DNA of 64,000 bases, from positions 186,001-250,000 of the forward strand of contig CAJFCJ010000017.1 in the NCBI GenBank assembly GCA_904063045.1. The letters run 5' to 3'. The translations under genes were made by a program, and so were the position numbers. The notes below the pieces were generated by a model, which saw only the letters and a program-made list of their open reading frames with translations, did no database searches and was not told the origin of the DNA. Shown piece by piece: positions 47,498 through 57,790 of this stretch (position 1 is the stretch's first letter; each line of letters starts with the position of its first letter). This DNA is from Dimorphilus gyrociliatus (Eukaryota > Annelida > Polychaeta > Dinophilidae).

Positions 47498-50400
47498 TCA
47501 ATAGTCGAGGAACAATTGGGGTATTTCTAAGCAAACTGTTCCTCTTAGATCTACTGGAATATCCTTTAAACTATTTGCAAGCTGTCGGTCGTTGTTAACC
47601 TTCTCATTATCTCTTCCATAAGAATAGCCACGATAAATGAAAATTGGCTCGCAATTTAAACAAATTTTTAGATTAAGTTCAAATTCTCTTGCTTGGCTTT
47701 CGTTAAAGTCAAACCATTCGAATTCTATAATCTTGGGATACCTGGATGAAGTATTTAAAGAATCACAGATAAAGATGATCCCATTCCCCATTCTTTTGTT
47801 ATGACCAACAGTTATGTATTCTAGATTCGGACAAAGTTGTAAAGTATCCGCCAAATACCTTGCTTGAGACTGAGTTAAATCGCATCCTCTAAAACTAATT
47901 TCTTTTAGGTTTATAGAGGATTTTATCAATCCCTGGCATATCATTTGAAATGCATATCCAATCTTTGTGGTATCATCCATAAAAATTGCCTCTAAATTTG
48001 AACATGACTGTAAAAGTTCAGCTAGACATTTATTCTGAATTTCTAATAATTCGCAAAAGCCAACGTGTAAAAGTTTCAAACATTTAGACGAGCTCTTTAA
48101 TCCATAGCAGATATAATTAAATCCAGAACCAATATTATCATTCTCATTTAGGAAAATTGACTCTAAATTAGAGCAAAGTTGAAAGAATTCTCCTAATAAT
48201 TTACCCTGATTTTCAGTCAAATTGCAATTTCCAAAGTCTAAGCTTTTTAAATGTTGCGATGAATGTTCCAAACCAGCTAATATATCCTCAATTCCAGTTT
48301 CGATATTTCTATTTCCATACATGGAAAATGACTGCAAATTTTCGCAAAATTTCAATACTTCTTTTAAGCGTTTTCCTTGATTTCTGGTTAAGGAACAATT
48401 GTCCAAATTAAGTTTATTAATTGACCAAAGAGGAAAACTACCAGTTTTTTCAAAATTGAATAGTTTATGAACAATATCAACATCTTTGGGAGATTCGAAA
48501 TTTATCTTTCCGGGGAGACTTTCTATTAAGCTATCCACTTGGTATTCTCGTATACAACAATTGCTTAATTCAAGATCTTTAAGTGTGTGATGGGAGTTCT
48601 TTAATCCGTCAATTAAGACTTTTAATCCATCGCCTAAATTATCATTATCGCTTAAAGATAATGTTTGCAGATTTGTTAAATGGGATAAGGTGTTTCCTAA
48701 ACATTTTACCTGGTTTTCGGTAATACTGCAACTGCTCAAATCGATCAATTGAATACTCGAAGATAACTTTTTTAACCCATCGCATATATCATTGAATGCA
48801 CCAAAGCTCATATTCTTACATCCTATAAGGTGTAGTGATTCGAGTTGGGAACATTCGAGTAGAAGATCACCTAAACATTTAGCTTGAACACCTTCAATAT
48901 CGCTCCAACCAAGATCAAGACATTTAAGAGAAAGTGAAGAGTTCTTTAATTCATTTATCAATGATTTTAAACTATCTCCTTTCAATTGATTATTACCAAG
49001 TAAAACCGACTCCAAATTTGAACAGAAATATAAAACTCTCACAAGATTTTGTAATATTAATTTCTTTGTTAAAAAGCAATTATTAAAGTTTAAACTTTTA
49101 AGAAATTGACAAGAATTCTCAAGCCCGTTAAAGATTGGAATAAATCCCATTTTAATATCTCCATTTTGATTCATACTTAATGATTCTATTGTGCAACAGC
49201 AGCGAAGTGTTTCTCCTAAACTTGCCCCTTGGTGTTCACTCAAATTGCAGTCGTTAAAGCTAAGAGTTTTTAGGCTTTTGCAAGAAGTTTTTAATCCTTT
49301 GCATATGTTCATAAATCCACAACCCATGTATTTATTTCCGTCTAATACCAACGATTCAATATGTGAGCATTGTCCCAGGACTCTACCTAAAATTTTTGCT
49401 TGACTTTCTATTAAGTCATAGCCTAAAAAGTTGAAACTCCTAAATAAATGCGTATGTTGTGTGAGCCCAAAGGAAATTGTAACGTATCCTAAGCCTAATT
49501 CCATATTCTTATCAACTATTTGTTCAACAAAAGTTTCATCTATACGAGAGAGAAGAGCTGAACAGTGTTTTTTCGAAACTATAACATCAATTCTAGGACA
49601 TTGGCAGCCGTTTTGATTTTCATCCAATCGATTCCATTGGAATTTTGGAGGGTTTTTTTGTTTTAAACTACTCCACAAGTACTCTTCGTTAGGAAATTCA
49701 ACAGTTAAATCTTTCATGGAGAATGTCTTTAACGAATTATCGCTCTTCATAACTTTTAAAAAATCGATAAAATCTCTAGAAAGGCTTTCCTTTAATGTTT
49801 TATTCTTTAAGGTTAAATTCTCTAAATATCTACATTCCTTCAAAAGATATTCGTAATGATAGTTTATATAATTTGAGAAATTAGCACATTCATCAATTAG
49901 ACTAATCATAAGAGTAGGACCAAAAGTAACATCAACGATTATATGATCCTCGTGTTGCTCTTCCCACATTTTCAATTCTTGTATACAAAGATTGGTTTTG
50001 CAGTTGGTATTGATATATCTCCTTTTAATAATGAAACCAATTTGTCCAAGGTGGAAATATTTCAAATTTGCATTTGTAATTAAATTGATAAGATTCTTTA
50101 AAAAGTGTTCATCGGAATAGAAATGTTTCGGTGGATTCTTATTGGATAGACAAAGAATTTTCAAATTGGGTGAATGTAATGATAACAGTTCCATAACAAG
50201 CTCTAAATTAAACTCTGAACGTAGTAGGAATATCTCTGAAATATTCCATCCAACCTTTCTAATTAAAGCGGATATAATAACATCGTTTAACTTTAGCTTT
50301 TCCAGATGTAAGCGTTTCTTTTCTCTTACGAATCCAATATCTAATAGATGCTTAACATTTTCACTGTATTCATATATCGCTTGAATTTTCTTTGAAGATT

Positions 50401-51949
50401 GTACAACTCTTTTTAAGACTTTTATAGAATCCTGACCAATAAATTCTATAACTCTATAAAGCGATTTATCATCAATTTCGACTAATTGATTATCGAATGA
50501 CACAGTCCAATATAAGCGTTTTAATAGTTTTTGAAATTCTTCTAAGAGATAATTGGAAGCAAAAAATTCTTGAATGGATGAATGATAAAAATGAATTTCA
50601 TTGATACCCAAATCTGTTTGATGACCTTGAATTCTATAGGCAAAACCGCGTAAAATATCAATTAATCCTTTTTCATCTCCATCGTCTAATTCTTGTAAAA
50701 GTAGTATTTTGCCTTTAGCTAGAAACATAAAACTCAATTTATGAACGATTTTCATCTTCTCCGCAATACCTTGATAATTTATACACGTTTGAGCGGCTTC
50801 TATAATATTCTTATAGATATTGAATGAAGATTCTTCCAAGAAGGAATCGCCTCTCTCCTTTATCGCGTGAAAAGTAATCGCCAACATTAAGGGTATCCTA
50901 CACATTGATAGTAGATTAGCGTCGTCCGTTAGTTTGTTTGCGTAATTTACAAACTGTTTATTGCCTTTAAAAAACTTCTCTGAGAAAGATATTCGCTGTT
51001 CCTTGTTAAATCCTTTCAATTCAAATATCATATCGCGATTTGCTTGAATACTGTTAACTTTCAATTTTCTAGACCAAATAACAGTTGGAACTGGAGGATT
51101 CAATTCCTCAATGATTCTCTTAAGAAATGGATCTTCGTAACTATATTCGCCTACTCCGTCTATGAGGAGAATGATATCTTGATTCTTTTCGGCAAAGATT
51201 GATTGGATAACATTCCTAGTGACGTAGGATATATTCTGGAAATTTTGTTTTAAAATGATGTCAAATACATTTTCTGTTGATGAAGCATCCTTCAATGATA
51301 TAAATATCAGTAATTTATCTGATGAGACTTTCCAAACGTTATGCGACCAAGTATGAATAAGATATCTAAATTGAACGGTTTTCCCCATTCCAGCTTCAGC
51401 TTGAACGATTGCTTTAGTAAATCCATTTGTAAATATTTGATAGAAATGTTCATATTCAATTTTAGTAGATAAGAAGCTGTATTGTTGGAAATTAAAGTCT
51501 ACAACCTTTGAAATTTCTATAGGAGTAACAATAGTAGATAAATTTATTGGTATACTATTATCAAAAGGAAGAGGACACAGATAATAGAAATCATCTCTTC
51601 TCTGACTCTTAGTATCCTCGATAAGTTTATTCCATACTTTATTAGTATTTTGAAAATTATCAATTAATTTCCCAACTCTCTCCTCTTCCGTCTCTCGATG
51701 TATTTTCTCTAATATAGAAACGATAGCACAAAGAGATTGATTGCCTAATATTTTCATCAATAATTGAATTTTTTTTTCAATATCTTTATCATTGTTTTCA
51801 AATTGTAAATCTTTAATTGTAATATTTTCGGTACAGTTATTCTTATCTATTAATTCATTAGAGAAAATATCATTTATAAGACTATCTGCTAGTAAATCTA
51901 TTAATTTTTCTTTGTAGTAATTAAACGATAATCTCTCTCTCGATAACAT
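47498..51949 (-). CDS. NOD-like receptor: CARD-like, NACHT and long LRR
   Basis: Single-exon, 1483-residue cytosolic sensor of the NLR type, which by family oligomerises through an ATPase after sensing danger or microbial signals. Residues 1-95 are helical and read like a CARD (LLADSLINDIFSNELIDKNN to LCAIVSILEKIH). NACHT: Walker A AEAGMGKT at about 184-191, Walker B DIILLIDG at about 258-265, and a sensor-like TVIWSRK. After helical winged-helix-type sequence the region from about residue 560 to 1420 is leucine-rich, with at least ten repeats of about 85 bases built on the phrase L-SLS-N-CNLTE-Q-K-LG, an RNI-type pattern. The start ATG 51949 is the first in the frame. The C-terminal 50 residues are non-repetitive. 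Lack of introns contrasts with neighbours. Confidence 0.9.
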   Translation of the reverse strand: MLSRERLSFNYYKEKLIDLLADSLINDIFSNELIDKNNCTENITIKDLQFENNDKDIEKKIQLLMKILGNQSLCAIVSILEKIHRETEEERVGKLIDNFQNTNKVWNKLIEDTKSQRRDDFYYLCPLPFDNSIPINLSTIVTPIEISKVVDFNFQQYSFLSTKIEYEHFYQIFTNGFTKAIVQAEAGMGKTVQFRYLIHTWSHNVWKVSSDKLLIFISLKDASSTENVFDIILKQNFQNISYVTRNVIQSIFAEKNQDIILLIDGVGEYSYEDPFLKRIIEELNPPVPTVIWSRKLKVNSIQANRDMIFELKGFNKEQRISFSEKFFKGNKQFVNYANKLTDDANLLSMCRIPLMLAITFHAIKERGDSFLEESSFNIYKNIIEAAQTCINYQGIAEKMKIVHKLSFMFLAKGKILLLQELDDGDEKGLIDILRGFAYRIQGHQTDLGINEIHFYHSSIQEFFASNYLLEEFQKLLKRLYWTVSFDNQLVEIDDKSLYRVIEFIGQDSIKVLKRVVQSSKKIQAIYEYSENVKHLLDIGFVREKKRLHLEKLKLNDVIISALIRKVGWNISEIFLLRSEFNLELVMELLSLHSPNLKILCLSNKNPPKHFYSDEHFLKNLINLITNANLKYFHLGQIGFIIKRRYINTNCKTNLCIQELKMWEEQHEDHIIVDVTFGPTLMISLIDECANFSNYINYHYEYLLKECRYLENLTLKNKTLKESLSRDFIDFLKVMKSDNSLKTFSMKDLTVEFPNEEYLWSSLKQKNPPKFQWNRLDENQNGCQCPRIDVIVSKKHCSALLSRIDETFVEQIVDKNMELGLGYVTISFGLTQHTHLFRSFNFLGYDLIESQAKILGRVLGQCSHIESLVLDGNKYMGCGFMNICKGLKTSCKSLKTLSFNDCNLSEHQGASLGETLRCCCTIESLSMNQNGDIKMGFIPIFNGLENSCQFLKSLNFNNCFLTKKLILQNLVRVLYFCSNLESVLLGNNQLKGDSLKSLINELKNSSLSLKCLDLGWSDIEGVQAKCLGDLLLECSQLESLHLIGCKNMSFGAFNDICDGLKKLSSSIQLIDLSSCSITENQVKCLGNTLSHLTNLQTLSLSDNDNLGDGLKVLIDGLKNSHHTLKDLELSNCCIREYQVDSLIESLPGKINFESPKDVDIVHKLFNFEKTGSFPLWSINKLNLDNCSLTRNQGKRLKEVLKFCENLQSFSMYGNRNIETGIEDILAGLEHSSQHLKSLDFGNCNLTENQGKLLGEFFQLCSNLESIFLNENDNIGSGFNYICYGLKSSSKCLKLLHVGFCELLEIQNKCLAELLQSCSNLEAIFMDDTTKIGYAFQMICQGLIKSSINLKEISFRGCDLTQSQARYLADTLQLCPNLEYITVGHNKRMGNGIIFICDSLNTSSRYPKIIEFEWFDFNESQAREFELNLKICLNCEPIFIYRGYSYGRDNEKVNNDRQLANSLKDIPVDLRGTVCLEIPQLFLDY

Positions 51950-52719
51950 AATAATCCAAAAGAATAGAAGATCGAGTTTAAACTGACAGAATTCAATTTT
52001 GCAACAACACTATATATAGTCTTTTAACAGTTGTTATTTATTATCAGATAAGATAAAAGACGAGATTTTATATTAAAGAATTAAAAACTCAATAAAAATA
52101 TTTCTATTATATTGAATTTTTTATTGTTTTGAACAGTGAAAAAATTGAATATTTTCAATAGAATTCACTTTAAAAGAGCATCTTTTTAATAGGTTTTTAA
52201 GACGGAATCGTAATATTGGTGGTACCTTTGTCTTTGTCTAATAGATAAGAAACATTTTCAATACGATGAGACTTACAATTTATCCATATCATTGGATATC
52301 TTATAATTCTTCTTGAAGATAATATCGGCCGTTTGGTTACATTACTACTTTTGAAGTTATCTTTCTCTAACTTAATATAGCTAAATAAACGAATTATCGT
52401 GTAGAATTCCGAGTATTTGATACAACTTATATTGAATTTTTATGAATAAATTAACTCTTACTTGAGAGATTAAACGAAAATATGAAATAATATAAAGTTA
52501 CTAATATTATTGGCCTAACTAATTCATTTAAGAGGAAATTGTATGAAATGTAATATAATAATTGAAATAAACGTAGCATTTAGTAATAAATTAGTATACT
52601 AATTTTATTAAAGCTGATGCAAAGAACAAGGTGATAGTTAGTTTCGTATTTTCGATCTAATCTCCAACATGGAATCTTTACTTAATAAGATATTTAGCGA
52701 GAGAGAGAGAGAGAGAGAG
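51950..52719. other. Divergent promoter region between NLR and GPCR
   Basis: Head-to-head genes: the NLR on minus and the GPCR on plus share this 0.77-kb AT-rich gap. A (GA)n run ends at 52720, just at the preferred GPCR start. No other coding content. Confidence 0.6.
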
Positions 52720-53631
52720 ATGCGAAATGTTACCTATTCAGCAGATTCTCCAAATTATACTGTCTTCTTACCATTTTTCATCTATATTGGTGGAATAATG
52801 ACTATTGGAATTATTTCAAACTGTATCATTCTCTTCCTTTATCCTTTTAAAGCGAAGATGATGTCGACGAATTTTTTCATAAGACTTTTAGCAGTTAACG
52901 ACATATCTTCGTGCGTAGTATGTTGCCCAATAACTATCCTAATGGAATTGGGTTTAATACAATCAAACTTCCTGTGTAAACTATTGAATTTCTTTGTAAG
53001 TTTCATTACCAGCTGCTCTGTATTTGTATTTGTATTTGTATCAATTGAACGATGGTTTTGCATCTGTAGACCTCATTTGAGGGTAACAGGACAGAAAATA
53101 ATGATTATGATGTCCTTTATCATTACAATTACGTTATCGTATAGTATTTTCAATATATTCATCTTTGAAATTGGACCGTATGAAAGATGGGACGGTAGAC
53201 TATTCGAGAATTGTCATATTAAGAGAAAATGCCTTTTGTGCAGGATAAACGGTTATATTGTCTCTATAATTGGAATATTTACAATAACAGTATCATTTAC
53301 ATTATATATTCTAATTTATAAAGTAATTATAACTCGTAAGCTTAGAATAAGAAGCAATAGAATATCTATACAAAATGGAATGTTGGAAGATAGTACAACC
53401 TTTCTAAAACATGCTAGAGTGTCTACTATGCTATTTGGAGTTACAACGGTGTTTGTATTAGCTTGGATACCATTCATTTTAGAAATTATTGGACTTGCGC
53501 CTAAAATTCAAATATTATATTATAGTTATTTTATTAATAATTGCGTTAATTGCTTTATATATCTAGTGTTTCGTTCAGATTTCAGAAACAGGGTATTTTC
53601 ATTGTTACTTTGTAAAAGATACCAAGATTAA
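52720..53631 (+). CDS. Class A (rhodopsin-like) GPCR, probable peptide receptor
   Basis: Single-exon seven-span receptor of 303 residues. I start at MRNVTYSADSPNYTVF (ATG 52720) because it gives a glycosylated-type N-terminus with NVT and NYT, whereas the ATG at 52669 only adds a repeat-coded SEREREREM stretch. Landmarks: span 2 NDISSCVV (the usual Asp is at N-D), Cys at the top of span 3 (NFLCKLLNFF), SIERW replacing DRY/ERY at the end of span 3, ECL2 Cys pair, WIPF in span 6, and NCVNCFIY in place of NPxxY in span 7. The loop and span pattern resembles lophotrochozoan peptide receptors; the ligand cannot be read from sequence. Short C-terminus (CKRYQD). Confidence 0.85.
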   Translation: MRNVTYSADSPNYTVFLPFFIYIGGIMTIGIISNCIILFLYPFKAKMMSTNFFIRLLAVNDISSCVVCCPITILMELGLIQSNFLCKLLNFFVSFITSCSVFVFVFVSIERWFCICRPHLRVTGQKIMIMMSFIITITLSYSIFNIFIFEIGPYERWDGRLFENCHIKRKCLLCRINGYIVSIIGIFTITVSFTLYILIYKVIITRKLRIRSNRISIQNGMLEDSTTFLKHARVSTMLFGVTTVFVLAWIPFILEIIGLAPKIQILYYSYFINNCVNCFIYLVFRSDFRNRVFSLLLCKRYQD

Positions 53632-53709
53632 TTAAATGATGAAAAATTAGGTCATTCATCTTTTAGAAAGTTTCTTCTTTATCTAGATTAACAATATGGC
53701 GTCCGGCAT

Positions 53710-53726
53710 TTACTCAAATTGAGTAA
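53710..53726. other. Perfect 8-bp-arm palindrome
   Basis: TTACTCAA, A, TTGAGTAA, about 150 bases before the gag-like ORF. No function is assigned; it may be a chance AT-rich palindrome or a protein-binding site. Confidence 0.35.
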
Positions 53727-53873
53727 TGTCAATCCTACAATTTGCAAGTGGTGCGTATACTAATCACTACCTATCACGTACAAATCGCGTACACCTCGCC
53801 TACTCACCGAACATCTAATTAGTTTTTTGTTTTATAGATTGGGAGAGCAGCATTAAGATTTTTTTTTAAAAAA

Positions 53874-55583
53874 ATGAATACCACACCCTATGACAAACAA
53901 CAGGATCGAACAGCGAACAAAAGGCAAGCCTGGAAAAGTGATGACATAGCAGCTTCAATTATAAGTGACACGGAGTCGCCTAGCGAAATTGCTGAGAAAA
54001 TAGCAGCGGCGTTCGATTTTCTTCCAATACTGAATACTACAACGGACAAAGAATATGAACCGGATAGCGCGAAGACGAGCCAATCTGAAAACCTATCACA
54101 GAATAGTTCGTTATCATCAGCTGACGAGCAGACCGGTGCACGACCTTCTTCTCTGACGTCAGCAGCTGAAAATCGGAATGGTTTACATCAAAGTATGGAT
54201 ATTTCAATGGAACCGTCAGTTCAGAGTAACGATGAAACAAGAAAAATAGATGAAAGCCCTAACATTGAATATAGAGTGATTGGTAATAAAACCTCTGCAA
54301 GGAAACCTGGAAATCATGCGAATCAATTTGAACAGCAAACTTCAACGTCAGCTTACGAAGGAACGAATGAAGTTTGCGTTGAAACGGAACCTTTAAAAAG
54401 AAAGGAATTTCAATTGCGACCGGCAACTCCGTTCCGTCCTGTGATTATTGATAAGAACCACATGGATTCTACGTATTCAAAAGATGTCTCTTCCCCTTCG
54501 AATGAAGTTCAGGAAAGCCCAATAAATCGATTGGAGTTTTCTTATAACGATATATATAAAAAAAAGAAAGATCTTAAGGCAAATGAGAGAGCTACTGACA
54601 ATAATAATGTTGACAATAACCACAGTAAAAATAATAACCGTAGCGGTAAAGTATCGAAAGCACAAGTTAATACGAAGAAAATTACTACTTGTAGGAAGGA
54701 GATTAAAACTAAACCAGATGGAAAATCTGATGAGCTTGAATCGATTAAATTACAATTAGATATGTTGAATAAAAAGTTTGATATTTTCAACGAATTTCAA
54801 CTTAAGTTTAATAAAGAGATATCGTCTGTTAAAGTTCAACAAGAACGCCAAACAACAAATAAAAGCACGAAACAACCCGTTCAAGAGTTGGTGAAATCTA
54901 AAAGCGCAAAGTCATCACCTGCTTTATCCGTTTGTAGTAATGTTGATAATTCAACAACAACAACAACAACAGCATTGAGTGTAGCGACTCTATGCAATGA
55001 TTTTCTAAACGAATTTAATATATTTGACGGTAAGCAGGAAAACTTTGGAAAGTTCTTAGTTAAGCATAGAGATGCTATCAGAGTATACGAATTTAAAGGA
55101 GAGGAGAGACTTCAACTTCTTTTAAATCAAGTTGGTCCAAATATTCGGGTATACTTGAAAAAGAAACGGATTGGCAATAAAATTGAATACGATAACGCTA
55201 TGAAGGTATTAATTGACAAGTACGGTAATTATAGGAGATTATCCAAGATGTATACAAAAATACTAGCACAATTACAACCTCTTAGCTATTTAGTTCCGTC
55301 GACTTATAAGAATTTAATGGATATTTTAACGAATATTAGAGATACGTATGAATTAACTGGATTATCAGATTGCCGATTCATAGGAGTGCATATTCACACA
55401 ATCGTTAAAAAGCTCTTACCAAAAGATTTGCGGAAAGCGTGGCGTAGACAAAAACGTATATTAATTGATCAGCAACAAAATCCATCTATTAAAGAGTTTA
55501 TCGAATTTCTTGAAAATATAGCTGTTAAGAATATGTTGAAAGTTCGAAAAAAATGCCTTCTTCAATGTCAAATGCCATGTTAA
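53874..55583 (+). CDS. Gag-like DUF1759-type protein, isolated ORF
   Basis: One intact 569-residue ORF. The first 350 residues are polar and Ser/Asn-rich with a short coiled-coil-like stretch (ELESIKLQLDMLNKKFD). The C-terminal part, FDGKQENFGKFLVKHRDA to about FIEFLENIA, has the charged, Leu/Tyr-spaced pattern of BEL/Pao gag DUF1759 domains, with the typical YDNAMKVLIDKYGN near the middle. No zinc knuckle, protease, reverse transcriptase or integrase follows on either side, and no LTRs were seen. It is therefore either the 5' part of a truncated element or a retained gag gene. ATG 53874 is preceded by a run of A and T bases. Confidence 0.7.
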   Translation: MNTTPYDKQQDRTANKRQAWKSDDIAASIISDTESPSEIAEKIAAAFDFLPILNTTTDKEYEPDSAKTSQSENLSQNSSLSSADEQTGARPSSLTSAAENRNGLHQSMDISMEPSVQSNDETRKIDESPNIEYRVIGNKTSARKPGNHANQFEQQTSTSAYEGTNEVCVETEPLKRKEFQLRPATPFRPVIIDKNHMDSTYSKDVSSPSNEVQESPINRLEFSYNDIYKKKKDLKANERATDNNNVDNNHSKNNNRSGKVSKAQVNTKKITTCRKEIKTKPDGKSDELESIKLQLDMLNKKFDIFNEFQLKFNKEISSVKVQQERQTTNKSTKQPVQELVKSKSAKSSPALSVCSNVDNSTTTTTTALSVATLCNDFLNEFNIFDGKQENFGKFLVKHRDAIRVYEFKGEERLQLLLNQVGPNIRVYLKKKRIGNKIEYDNAMKVLIDKYGNYRRLSKMYTKILAQLQPLSYLVPSTYKNLMDILTNIRDTYELTGLSDCRFIGVHIHTIVKKLLPKDLRKAWRRQKRILIDQQQNPSIKEFIEFLENIAVKNMLKVRKKCLLQCQMPC

Positions 55584-56013
55584 AGGTTACGCCTTGATCC
55601 AAGCGGAATTAAGTAAATTCAATTTTTCATCTTTATTATGATTATTATATTAGTTAGAAAAGATATATTATGATTTATGTATATCTCTTTTCATTATTGA
55701 TTATACTGTATATACAATCTTTTGACAAATATAAGACACGCCTTTTTCTGAAATATTTAATCAACGTAAGGCGTCTTTTGTTTTGTGTCCGTTCAATATT
55801 TGTTTGTTTCATGTATATGTTCTATATAACGTCAGTTACGTGAGGGATAGGTGCTATATTTCAGCTTTAAAATAACAGTATCATTATGATTCTTATTATT
55901 CGTTCGTTTCTTTTAATTAGTCGTGACAAAAGTGTTTAATATATTATAATACGAATCAATCGACTGTCCTTTGAAATCATTTTCCTGATGTATTCCTAGT
56001 TTTGATATCAATT
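55584..56013. other. Spacer, no gene seen
   Basis: AT-rich spacer between the convergent gag-like ORF and the PAN-domain gene. It contains no further retroelement sequence that I can recognise. Confidence 0.5.
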
Positions 56014-57174
56014 TCAAATACAAACATTCACCAATCGCTCTTTTCCAACCAATTGAATTTCGCATAATTTCGTATTTATTGAAAGGATTTGAACGATAAT
56101 CTCGTAATAATTTTCACCCTGACAAGAATATCTACACATTTTCACTCCAGCTTCGATTACGTTACACGTAAACGAATAGATTTGTTGTTTTCCATAAACA
56201 TATATATTTTTACATTCTTCTTTATCGTCACTAAAGAAAATGATAACATCAATTCGACTTTTCGTCTTGATTAGTTCACTTGTTTTGTAGACAAGTTTGG
56301 CGAAAGGCGGTAGAAATAAGGATAGGGACGTACAATCCGTTTTACCATCGCCAAGAGATTCAATAAAACTCCGATACGACTGCTCCGGTATACAAAAATT
56401 GTCGATAGAGAAGTTAAATAAAGCTTAAAAGAAACATTGTTTCTATTACATGATAAACTCTAAATTCTTCAAAAAAAGAGACGTTACTTAGACATTTCGG
56501 CCTCTGATAAGAAGTCTTCAAGCCGTCGGAGCTGAGCGATCCTTTAACTGACGTATGACTTAAAAATATACAGTCGGTTGGTGAAATTATTATAGAGTCG
56601 CAGGTATTATCCGAACTGCAAATCTCTTGACAATGAGAGGTATTTGTACTACTAATATGCGAGAGTACAATACAAGTACCACATTGTTCTATATAAAGCG
56701 AAGTATCTATTTCCCAATTGTCACAGTCTGCAGTTTAAAGACATAAATTAGAAAGAAATAACATTGAAGAAAAAGGTAAATTTACCTGGATTAACAATCT
56801 TATTAAAGTATATTGTATCGATCTGGTCAGCTAAAGAGTGAGAATGAGAGCCAAATTTTTTTATTGAGCACTTTTTAGTTTCCTCTCGGAATTCGAAACT
56901 AGAACAATCCGCTTTTCCGTTACATTTATCAAAGCATGCATCTAAATTTGATACTGTATTTTGCTGGATAGGACTTAAACCAGTTAGTTTTTTATTAGCA
57001 TATTTTGTGTACAAGTTGCAGTCTGTAAATAGATATTCAAAAATGAAAAAATTAATAAATTAAATAGAATAGTATACTCGACGCATCAATGTAGTTGTTT
57101 CTTAATTCTCTAGCAGTATAAAACTGCAAAAGATGTAATACAAAAACAAAGTTTAGTAATACGTTAAATGCCAT
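56014..57174 (-). CDS. Secreted protein with two PAN/apple modules
   Basis: Signal peptide MAFNVLLNFVFVLHLLQFYT (ATG 57174). Exon 2 encodes a PAN/apple module with the classic Cys spacing: LDACFDKCNGKADCSSFEF and KKCSIKKFGS. Exon 3 is a second, looser module (EQCGTCIVLS, SHCQEICSSDNTCDS, DCIFLSH). A last exon, joined by a 63-base GT-AG intron, adds about 145 residues with Cys pairs (CTSLSLFLPPF, CKNIYVYG, CRYSCQG) and ends LCEIQLVGKERL, resembling the end of a discoidin-like lectin fold. Without that last splice the frame stops at 56423, so the final domain is less sure than the two modules. Likely a secreted carbohydrate- or protein-binding factor. Confidence 0.7.
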
Positions 57175-57790
57175 CAGAGGATAGAGTTTAGATAGTAAAT
57201 GATCTTGCAAAGCTTTCTATGAACATTTGATTAAGCCATTAAATATTTCAACATTCTGTGCATTGAATATTCAAATATTTATAAGTATTGTAATTTTTTA
57301 GCAAACTTTCATTTTACCTATTAAAAATTTATAGATAGTTATGAGTATACCTATATTGTTATATGACAAATGAGAAGGTCATTTAGCTGATCTGTTAAAG
57401 ATCTGTTAATACTTGCTAAAAAAAAAAGTATACAGTATATGGCTATTTTACAAATGATAGTAAATAATTAATAGAATCCTTTCATTTAGAATGGCGAATG
57501 TTTGAAAATATTAACAATATTCTTCAGACAGAATATATGCGTTGACAAAGATTCTCTTTACCTGAAAGTCTATAATGATAGAACGACTATCATGAAGAAA
57601 TTACTATTTATTCTCTCATCCACAAATCCTATATACACTAATATTAGCAATAATATAAAAAAAAGTCTCAAATTCAATGTGTTTTTATTAAAATAAACAA
57701 GAAATTCAACATTTGACTCCTTCTCACTTCAGTTTTCTATTACATCCAAGATTCTTTTTGAAGAAGAATATTTTCATTTTGGAATAGACA

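Noticed and set aside
49191-50384. Plus-strand ORFs inside the NLR gene
   Set aside because: Antisense shadows of the LRR coding sequence.
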